Positions 1-5,027 of a DNA stretch of 6,817 nt are shown here, in pieces. The notes beneath the pieces are model-generated. The model did not search any database, was not told where the DNA came from, and saw only the letters and a program-made list of their open reading frames with translations. A program made the position numbers and the translations under genes. Numbering within the stretch: the stretch's first letter is position 1; each line of letters starts with the position of its first letter. Origin of the DNA: Deltaproteobacteria bacterium (GTDB lineage Bacteria > Desulfobacterota > DSM-4660 > Desulfatiglandales > HGW-15); NCBI GenBank assembly GCA_030671095.1, contig DAOVAK010000148.1, positions 1 through 6,817 of the forward strand, written 5' to 3'.

Positions 1-711
1 GAGTTGCTGAAAATATATCCGAACTTTCTCGTCCCGACGCCCGCTCAGGTACTCGAGGTAATCAATGAGTGGGTGTTCGGTGGGAGACAGTTCTACGCAG
101 GCAGATTTCATATTGACCTTTTGGGCAGCCTTATTCGAGAAATCGTTGCTTTTTCCGTGGGGGGAATTGTCGCTATTCCCACGGGAATTTTTTCAGCACA
201 TTACAAGCCCATTGAACAGCTCATAGACACATTTGTACAGATACTGAGGCCCATTCCCAGGACTGCTTTCCTCCCTTTTGCGATGATACTCTTTGGATTG
301 GGTTACCCTCCGGCTATATTCTTGATTGCATATGCTACCTTCTTCGTGGTCTATATCAATGTGTTTGATGGAGTGAAAAGTGTAGATGAAGAATTGAAAC
401 GTGCGGCGCTGATGCTCGGTGCTAATCCAAGACAGCTCCTCTTTAAGGTTATACTCCCAGCCACCGAACCGTTTGTTTTCAGCGGGCTTCGAGTAGGTGT
501 AGGGATTGCTTGGGGAATGGTAATTCTAGCGGAGATGTTTGCGACGGGAAACGGGTTCGGTTACCTCTTGTGGCGAGGATACACTTTTTTGCGGATGGAT
601 GTCGTCGTTGCTAACATGGTATTCCTCGGATTGCTGGGATTCATCTTTGACAGGATAATTATCAAGATTGCCCAAAGGAGGCTGAGATGGGTAGGCGAAC
701 TGCCGGAATAA
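1..711 (+). CDS. ABC transporter permease, SsuC/TauC type (5' partial)
   Basis: This is the inner-membrane permease of an ABC importer in the sulfonate/taurine/nitrate family. The reading frame is open from base 1 and ends at TAA 709-711, giving 236 visible residues. The visible start (ELLKIYPNFLVPTPAQVL) matches the family just after its first membrane segment, so the true start and about 20-40 residues lie left of the window; the TTG at 4 is not a likely start. Hydrophobic segments lie near residues 45-65, 90-120, 158-180 and 203-223. The motif RPIPRTAFLP (83-92) is typical of the family. The cytoplasmic EAA loop, which docks on the ATPase, is at about 130-153 (EELKRAALMLGA, then LP). The ATPase gene follows with a 25-bp overlap. 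Family members import sulfonates, taurine, nitrate, cyanate, thiamine precursors or aromatic acids; the substrate cannot be read from the permease. Family assignment is secure, substrate unknown. Confidence 0.93.
   Translation, partial: ELLKIYPNFLVPTPAQVLEVINEWVFGGRQFYAGRFHIDLLGSLIREIVAFSVGGIVAIPTGIFSAHYKPIEQLIDTFVQILRPIPRTAFLPFAMILFGLGYPPAIFLIAYATFFVVYINVFDGVKSVDEELKRAALMLGANPRQLLFKVILPATEPFVFSGLRVGVGIAWGMVILAEMFATGNGFGYLLWRGYTFLRMDVVVANMVFLGLLGFIFDRIIIKIAQRRLRWVGELPE
674..681 (+). promoter_or_regulatory. Ribosome binding site for the ABC ATPase gene
   Basis: AAAGGAGG lies inside the end of the permease gene, 5 nt before the ATG at 687. This near-perfect Shine-Dalgarno sequence decides the start and supports a start that overlaps the permease. 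Confidence 0.8.
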
Positions 712-1466
712 TCCTGGAAGCGAAAAATGTGAGGAAGGTCTATGGAAGCGGAGAGAGCGCAAGGGTTGCGCTGAGAGACATTAACTTGGAGATTCAGGAA
801 GGAGAGCTCACCCTATTGCTAGGGCCAAGTGGTTGCGGGAAAACCACATTTTTAAATATGGTAGCTGGCTTTTTGACATCAACTGATGGAATTCTGGAAT
901 GCCGGGGCAAACCAGTTGGAAAACCCGATCCGAGTAGAGGAGTAATTTTCCAGGATGCAACCTTATTTCCCTGGATGACGGTAAAGGAAAATCTCTTGTT
1001 TGGCCCAAAAGTGAGAGGATTTTTGGAGAAAAATGGAAAGGAGGAGTACAAAAAGAGAGCACAAGGACTTCTTGCGATGGCCAATCTCACCGAATTTGAA
1101 AACCATCTCCCGAGGGAATTATCAGGCGGGATGAGGTCACGGGCAGCATTGATTAGGACGTTGATAAACGACCCAGATATACTGTTGGCAGACGAGCCCT
1201 TTGCGTCTTTAGACGCATACACAAAGGAGGCTCTTCAAGACGTCTTTCTGGACATCTGGGAAAAGACAAATTCTACAATACTCTTCATCACCCATGACAT
1301 TGAGGAAGCGGTTTATCTCGCCGACACCATCTATGTGATGACACATTCTCCTGGGACGATTAAGGAAAAAATTGATATGGAGCTTGAGAGACCCAGGGAC
1401 AGATATTCAGAGGAATTTGGTGAGTATAGAAAGAAAATATATGAATTAGTAAAACCAGAACTATAA
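687..1466 (+). CDS. ABC transporter ATP-binding protein, SsuB/TauB type
   Basis: This 259-residue protein is the ATPase of the importer whose permease precedes it; it powers uptake from the cytoplasmic face. All the nucleotide-binding motifs are present: Walker A GPSGCGKT (46-53), Q-loop glutamine 89 in IFQDATLFPW, signature LSGGM (145-149), Walker B ILLADE (165-170), D-loop SLDA (174-177) and switch histidine 203 in THD. Length and the FPWMTV segment after the Q-loop fit the nitrate/sulfonate/taurine group. One oddity is that the signature continues MRSR rather than the usual MRQR. The ATG at 687 has a strong ribosome binding site and overlaps the permease by 25 bp, which implies translational coupling. 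No further importer gene follows, so a binding protein should lie upstream of the window. Function is secure; substrate unknown. Confidence 0.95.
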   Translation: MGRRTAGIILEAKNVRKVYGSGESARVALRDINLEIQEGELTLLLGPSGCGKTTFLNMVAGFLTSTDGILECRGKPVGKPDPSRGVIFQDATLFPWMTVKENLLFGPKVRGFLEKNGKEEYKKRAQGLLAMANLTEFENHLPRELSGGMRSRAALIRTLINDPDILLADEPFASLDAYTKEALQDVFLDIWEKTNSTILFITHDIEEAVYLADTIYVMTHSPGTIKEKIDMELERPRDRYSEEFGEYRKKIYELVKPEL

Positions 1467-1480
1467 ATTCATTATCACAC

Positions 1481-1767
1481 CTTCTCGCCTCTGATAAAAG
1501 GGCTTCGATCCCTTCAACTTGCTCCTTTTCCTTCATACGAACAACCTTCCACAACCGGAATGAAGTTGTGATGGAATTTAGAAAGCGGCCCCAAATTTCT
1601 AGATGATTCGTCTTGAACTACTGGGGCGTTAAAGTGTCGCCTAAGGAAGCCACGAGCAGCCGGTAGCTTTTATGCACCCTAGTACCGATGCCAATAACTT
1701 TTCCTTTGAAACCAATTTTCTTTACATTAGTCTCCATGGAAAATGCACCTATTCCTGCCGAGGACAT
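1481..1767 (-). pseudogene. Possible degraded minus-strand coding remnant
   Basis: On the minus strand an ATG at 1767 opens a 49-codon frame (begins MSSAGIGAFSMET, contains FKGKVIGIGTRVHK, ends at TAG 1618-1620). The same frame stays open after that stop and includes KVVRMKEKEQVEGIEALL. Another minus frame is open over part of the same stretch (contains APVVQDESSRNLGPLSKF). The composition looks protein-like, but there is no ribosome binding site and I recognise no family. It could be the debris of a gene broken by a stop and frameshifts, or chance. The boundaries are approximate. Confidence 0.2.
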
Positions 1768-1827
1768 GAAAGAGCATGATACCTTTTACGGTAGCATTAT
1801 CGGCAGTTTCTTAGGAAATTGAAGTTC

Positions 1828-1834
1828 AGAGGAG
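1828..1834 (+). promoter_or_regulatory. Ribosome binding site deciding the flavoenzyme start
   Basis: AGAGGAG lies 8 nt before the ATG at 1843. It favours that ATG over the in-frame TTG at 1819, which would put this site inside the coding region and add eight residues not expected in the family. Confidence 0.75.
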
Positions 1835-1842
1835 ATACGCAC

Positions 1843-3849
1843 ATGCCTGAGCTGCTACATTTATTTCAGCCCGGGACCATCGGGAGATTGGAAGTGAAAA
1901 ATCGCGTAGTCATGGCCCCAATGGTTACCTTCAGTAATGGTCGCGAGGGAGAAATTCTCGATAAAACGGTAAATTACTACGCAGAACGCGCTAAAGGTGG
2001 AGTTGGTCTAATCATCTGCCAGGCCAGCATCATCATGCGTGAAAGCAGAGCCCCCCATAGGGTTAGCGCATATGATGACAAGTTCATCCCCGGCCTAAGG
2101 CGTATTGCCGATGCCATCCACGAATATGATGCTAAGGCTGCCTTTCAAGTCGTACACCATGGTCGTTTGCTGACTGATTACCGATATATGGTGGATCACC
2201 CTGAAGAGATAAGAGCGGTGGCCCCTTCACCCATTCCCAGGCTCTTGAGCGTTGTCGAAGTCCCGGACTCAAAGGACGAACGGGCAGACACAGTAAGGAT
2301 CACGAGGAATCTCCCGCCGATCGAAGCCACCAAGGAGGATATAAAGCGCATCGTCCAGGCCTTTGCTGAAGCGGCGAGGAGAATCAAAGACGCGGGTTTT
2401 GACGCGGTGGAAATCCACGGTGCTCACGGTTATCTCATCAGTCAGTTTCTGTCACCATTGGCCAACAGAAGAATGGATGAATATGGGGGAAGCCCAGAAA
2501 AGAGAGCCCGCTTCGCATGTGAGGTTATCGAGGCCACAAAGGAAAAAGTGGGGAAGGATTTCCCCGTTCTTTTCCGATTCAGTGGCAGTGACTTCTTGCC
2601 TGGTGGCATAGACATCGATGAATGTAAGCAGCAGGCACCCCTCTTCGTGGAAGCAGGCGCTGATGCCCTAGACGTATCCGCCAGTGAGCGGAACTCCACA
2701 CAATGGCTCTATCCCAGCTTCCTTTTCTCGCAGGGGCCCCTGGTATTCCTGGCAGCGGAGATCAAGAAAGTCGTCAAGGTTCCCGTAATAACTGTTGGTA
2801 AAATTATCGATCCAGACTTTGCTGACCAAGTAATAGCTCAGGGAAAGGCAGACTTCGTTGCCCTGGGGAGAGCCCTTTTGGCCGATTCCAAGTGGGCCAA
2901 CAAGGCAAGAGAAAAACGTTTTGAGGAAATACGGCCCTGTATCTATTGTTTAAACTGTTATGATTTCATCTCCCACCCTGAAAACAGAGAAAAAGGATTG
3001 CGTTGTTCTGTTAACCCAGGTCTCCTGCGGGAAAGAGAATTCCCATTGCAACGGGCGGTCCCGTCCAAAAAGGTCATGGTTGTTGGTGGCGGGCCGGCAG
3101 GGATGGAAGCCGCCAGAACATTGGCCGAACGGGGGTACCGCGTAACCCTTTTTGAACAGAATGGTTATCTGGGAGGTCAATGGTATATAGCCTGTCAACA
3201 GCCACAAAAGAAAGAGGACTATTGCAAATTGCTTATTTTTCTGCAAAAAGGACTGGGAAAAACCGGCGTAGACCTAAGACTGAATACGAAAGTGAATCTA
3301 GATATCGTAAAACGGGAAAAGCCAGACGCGGTAGTTCTGGCCACAGGAGCCATTCCTTTCAAGCCGAATATCAATGGAGTGGATGGACGGAACGTCGTCC
3401 AGGCCGACGATGTGATTTTAGGCAAGGCAAAAACGGGAGAGACAGTTACCGTTGTCGGGGGGAGATACCTCGGTATGGAAATAGCGGATCAACTAGCCGA
3501 TGAGGGGAAAAAAGTCCACCTCGTCAGTAGACGGACCATTGGGAGAGGGGTGGAGCGTAACATTTATCTTGCCTTACGCGATAGACTGGTTCAGAAAGGG
3601 GTGAACCTTTATCCTCATTGTCCGGTAGTGGAAATCAGGCAAGATGGCGTATATGTTGTGTTTGACAATGACCTCTTATTTCTGGAGGCAAACACTGTTG
3701 TTTTAGCGGCAGGGTTTCAATCCGAGGATACATTATACTCGGAGTTAAGAAGCCACTTCGATGAACTCTATCAAATCGGCGATTGTGTGGAGCCACGCAC
3801 CGTCATGTGCGCCATAAGAGAAGGTGCCGAGATCGGCCGTTTAGTCTGA
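1843..3849 (+). CDS. Iron-sulfur flavoenzyme, Old Yellow Enzyme / 2,4-dienoyl-CoA reductase family
   Basis: This 668-residue protein is predicted to be a cytoplasmic FMN, [4Fe-4S] and FAD oxidoreductase. The family passes electrons from NAD(P)H through FAD and the cluster to FMN to reduce a C=C bond, or the reverse for amine dehydrogenases. Residues 1-350 form the FMN TIM barrel: NRVVMAPM (20-27), FQVVHHGR (101-108), IHGAHGYL (191-198; Tyr197 matches the catalytic tyrosine of FadH) and DEYGGS (212-217). Cysteines 366, 369, 372 and 388 form the cluster motif. GGGPAG (415-420) is the FAD site, GGRYLG (539-544) the NAD(P) domain and GD (646-647) the second FAD contact. Length matches FadH, BaiH and enoate reductases. 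Oddities: the cysteine spacing is x2-x2-x15, closer to trimethylamine dehydrogenase than to FadH, and the second FadH proton donor (GWHEAR) aligns with SERNS, lacking the histidine. Substrate is unknown; a specific FadH or bile-acid role is not supported. The gene is probably monocistronic, since the next gene is convergent. Confidence 0.92.
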   Translation: MPELLHLFQPGTIGRLEVKNRVVMAPMVTFSNGREGEILDKTVNYYAERAKGGVGLIICQASIIMRESRAPHRVSAYDDKFIPGLRRIADAIHEYDAKAAFQVVHHGRLLTDYRYMVDHPEEIRAVAPSPIPRLLSVVEVPDSKDERADTVRITRNLPPIEATKEDIKRIVQAFAEAARRIKDAGFDAVEIHGAHGYLISQFLSPLANRRMDEYGGSPEKRARFACEVIEATKEKVGKDFPVLFRFSGSDFLPGGIDIDECKQQAPLFVEAGADALDVSASERNSTQWLYPSFLFSQGPLVFLAAEIKKVVKVPVITVGKIIDPDFADQVIAQGKADFVALGRALLADSKWANKAREKRFEEIRPCIYCLNCYDFISHPENREKGLRCSVNPGLLREREFPLQRAVPSKKVMVVGGGPAGMEAARTLAERGYRVTLFEQNGYLGGQWYIACQQPQKKEDYCKLLIFLQKGLGKTGVDLRLNTKVNLDIVKREKPDAVVLATGAIPFKPNINGVDGRNVVQADDVILGKAKTGETVTVVGGRYLGMEIADQLADEGKKVHLVSRRTIGRGVERNIYLALRDRLVQKGVNLYPHCPVVEIRQDGVYVVFDNDLLFLEANTVVLAAGFQSEDTLYSELRSHFDELYQIGDCVEPRTVMCAIREGAEIGRLV

Positions 3850-3850
3850 A

Positions 3851-3880
3851 CTCGCCCCGATAGGGAGATCTATTTATTGT
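3851..3880 (+). terminator. Possible weak terminator after the flavoenzyme gene
   Basis: One base after the TGA at 3847-3849, CTCgCC (3851-3856) can pair with GGGAG (3863-3867) with one bulged G and a 6-nt loop. A T-rich but interrupted stretch (ATCTATTTATTGT) follows. The stem is short, so this is a weak candidate. Confidence 0.25.
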
Positions 3881-3939
3881 TTGGGTCGCGGTTTTTTCAA
3901 GGGTTCTCGTATGCTGACCCAGTGAATCTAAGTCCTTCG

Positions 3940-3961
3940 GTTCGTAAGTTCGATTACGAAC
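3940..3961. terminator. Perfect 8-bp hairpin between convergent genes
   Basis: GTTCGTAA (3940-3947) and TTACGAAC (3954-3961) form a perfect 8-bp inverted repeat around the 6-nt loop GTTCGA. It lies between the converging flavoenzyme and C_GCAxxG_C_C genes, where a two-way terminator is expected. Neither side has a proper T-run, so it may instead be an RNA-stabilising hairpin or a protein site. A second A/T-rich hairpin, AAATAC and GTATTT (3987-4004), lies nearer the minus-strand gene. Confidence 0.4.
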
Positions 3962-4017
3962 ATATTTGCTCAGATCTTGCTTCAGAAAATACGTCCTTGT
4001 ATTTGCGAATCGAAGCA

Positions 4018-4629
4018 CTAGGTCTTGTGGCGCTTCCGGGCTTGGGCAGTCTCCTCTAAAACGGCCTTGATTTCGGGAGCAAATAATGCCGTCGGTTGGA
4101 GAATTACTTCGGCGGCGAGTCGTGCCGCCGGACCGGTTACGTCACCGCACTTCGCATGGTCTTCGATGGCTTCCATTGTGTCGAAACGGGTATACTCCTT
4201 GGAATCAGGTCCGCGGACTGTCGCCCGAACATCGCTGCACCTGAGATGGCTAAATTTTTCCCTGAATTTCTCATAAAGCCTACGGGCCCGGGTTAACGCC
4301 TCAACAAATTCAGGTTGCTCGCGGCTTATTTTCCCCGACTCAAAATGCGTCCTCCCATATGCCAAACCAATGGCCATAATCCCCCCGAGAAGCGCTCCAC
4401 ACACCTCCTGCCTGTTAACAATCCCGCCGACCAGGGCAGATGCAGCTCTGAATGTCCCACCGTTCCCAAGATGAAGGTGTCGCTGGAGCGCACCGAACAC
4501 GGCCTGGCTACATCCCCAGTAGAGTATCTCATTGTCACGAGCCTCCCCTTCAATGTTTCTTAACACCTCCTCTTTTTCATCTTTACCCATCTCCTGGATT
4601 TTTTGAAATGACATACGTTCTTTAGACAT
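4018..4629 (-). CDS. C_GCAxxG_C_C family putative redox protein
   Basis: This 203-residue protein belongs to the C_GCAxxG_C_C family (Pfam PF09719), thought from its conserved cysteines to be redox active, but with no established reaction. All four expected cysteines are present: C40 in GCSQAVFGAL, C77 in EVCGALLGGIMAIGL, C131 in LRCSDV and C161 in KCGDVTG, followed by the usual alanine-rich helix (PAARLAAEVIL). The glycine-rich hydrophobic part around C77 may be buried or lie near a membrane, but there is no signal peptide or clear membrane anchor, so it is probably cytoplasmic. The start was set at the ATG at 4629 because GGAGG lies 7 nt before it; the frame stays open to an ATG at 4677 (16 extra residues) with no comparable site. 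The tail is basic (ARKRHKT). It converges on the flavoenzyme gene and diverges from the hyu operon. Metal or cofactor binding by the cysteines is inference. Confidence 0.87.
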   Translation of the reverse strand: MSKERMSFQKIQEMGKDEKEEVLRNIEGEARDNEILYWGCSQAVFGALQRHLHLGNGGTFRAASALVGGIVNRQEVCGALLGGIMAIGLAYGRTHFESGKISREQPEFVEALTRARRLYEKFREKFSHLRCSDVRATVRGPDSKEYTRFDTMEAIEDHAKCGDVTGPAARLAAEVILQPTALFAPEIKAVLEETAQARKRHKT

Positions 4630-4636
4630 ACACCGT

Positions 4637-4641
4637 CCTCC
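4637..4641 (-). promoter_or_regulatory. Ribosome binding site for the C_GCAxxG_C_C gene
   Basis: GGAGG on the minus strand, 7 nt before the ATG at 4629. It selects this start over the upstream ATG at 4677. Confidence 0.7.
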
Positions 4642-4692
4642 GTCTCCTTCATCGTGTTGCATAAGCAACGTTCGCATACCTGGGTGATGGGT

Positions 4693-4721
4693 ACGGTAAT
4701 TTGCCGACCTTGTTTTGTCAA
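4693..4721 (-). promoter_or_regulatory. Possible sigma-70 promoter for the C_GCAxxG_C_C gene
   Basis: On the minus strand a perfect TTGACA (-35, 4716-4721) is followed after 17 bp by TACCGT (4693-4698), which matches the -10 consensus at only three of six bases. It would give a leader of about 57 nt. The -35 box and its position are good, the -10 box poor, so an activator may be needed if it is real. Confidence 0.4.
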
Positions 4722-4827
4722 GTCCCCTCCAAAAAGACGCGGACGGAGCGTTCTGTTAGAGGGTTGGCCCTAGTTCGGTAAGATGTCCCCTTCGAGGAAG
4801 TCAAAGTAAAAAAAATCGTGCGGAAAC

Positions 4828-4856
4828 TTGACACTGGCGGGATAAGCATCTATTAA
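4828..4856 (+). promoter_or_regulatory. Sigma-70 promoter for the hyuBA operon
   Basis: A perfect -35 box TTGACA (4828-4833), an ideal 17-bp spacer and a -10 box TATTAA (4851-4856, four of six consensus bases) face hyuB. Transcription would begin near 4863, leaving an untranslated leader of about 165 nt. This is the best promoter in the window; activity is inferred from sequence only. Confidence 0.65.
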
Positions 4857-4903
4857 ACTCAATTAGTGGCCTTCCCTTTTCGTGTGAGCTCTATTCGGGG
4901 GGG

Positions 4904-4940
4904 TGGAATGGAATAATGGAGTGATGGAATATTGGGTTAA
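4904..4940. repeat. Degenerate 8-bp tandem repeat in the hyuB leader
   Basis: Four consecutive octamers share a TGG start: TGGAATAA, TGGAGTGA, TGGAATAT and TGGGTTAA (4909-4940), preceded by a partial unit TGGAA (4904-4908). The stretch lies downstream of the predicted hyuB transcription start. From memory, similar GGAATATTGGAATGATGG-like tracts are scattered between genes in deltaproteobacterial genomes; function unknown. Confidence 0.6.
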
Positions 4941-4994
4941 AAGAGGAATTGATATCTCCCCTTATGAGGTGCCATTACATCATTTCAGGATTTA

Positions 4995-5008
4995 CTCCGA
5001 GCTCCGAG
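4995..5008. repeat. Tandem CTCCGAG heptamer
   Basis: CTCCGAG occurs twice back to back, 9 nt before the hyuB ribosome binding site, creating a central GAGCTC palindrome. It may be chance or part of leader structure. Confidence 0.4.
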
Positions 5009-5016
5009 CACTATCG

Positions 5017-5022
5017 AAGGAG
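5017..5022 (+). promoter_or_regulatory. Ribosome binding site for hyuB
   Basis: AAGGAG, 5 nt before the ATG at 5028, supports this start, which also matches the usual N-terminus of the family. Confidence 0.75.
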
Positions 5023-5027
5023 AAAAG

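Larger units (their letters stand above)
1467..1842. other. Intergenic region without a convincing gene
   Basis: This 376-bp gap separates the importer operon from the flavoenzyme gene. I see no strong sigma-70 promoter: the best candidate, TTTCCT and TACATT 17 bp apart at about 1701-1729, is weak. A weak hairpin (AAGGG, 7-nt loop, CCCTT, 1498-1514) follows the ATPase stop but has no T-run. An imperfect inverted repeat pairs TTCCACAAC (1547-1555) with GTTGTG plus GAA (1565-1576). Short minus-strand open stretches are listed separately. Confidence 0.6.
4678..5027. other. Divergent intergenic regulatory region
   Basis: This stretch between the divergent C_GCAxxG_C_C and hyuB genes has no supportable coding frame. 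It holds a TTGACA-type promoter candidate facing each gene, a degenerate octamer repeat, a tandem heptamer and the hyuB ribosome binding site. No riboswitch, tRNA or regulator gene was recognised. Confidence 0.7.

Noticed and set aside
794..1222. 142-codon minus-strand open frame
   Set aside because: It lies wholly antisense to the ABC ATPase, whose motifs are intact; it shows no family resemblance and no ribosome binding site.
1547..1576. Terminator from the TTCCACAAC/GTTGTG inverted repeat
   Set aside because: It lies about 80 nt after the ATPase stop, is interrupted by a bulge and has no T-run.
1819..1842. TTG start for the flavoenzyme
   Set aside because: The ATG at 1843 has AGAGGAG 8 nt upstream and begins at the family's usual N-terminus (MPELLHLFQPG).
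1843..3849. Naming the flavoenzyme fadH or baiCD/baiH
   Set aside because: The active-site histidine position and cysteine spacing differ from FadH, and no bile-acid genes are nearby; only the family level is supported.
3803..4018. 71-codon minus-strand frame in the convergent gap
   Set aside because: It overlaps the end of the flavoenzyme gene, has no recognisable domain or start signal, and spans hairpins typical of non-coding DNA.
4630..4677. N-terminal extension of the C_GCAxxG_C_C protein (start at 4677)
   Set aside because: The downstream ATG at 4629 has GGAGG at ideal spacing; the extension has no such site and would contain that GGAGG.
4904..4940. CRISPR-like array
   Set aside because: The units are 8 bp, imperfect and directly adjacent without spacers; no cas genes are present.
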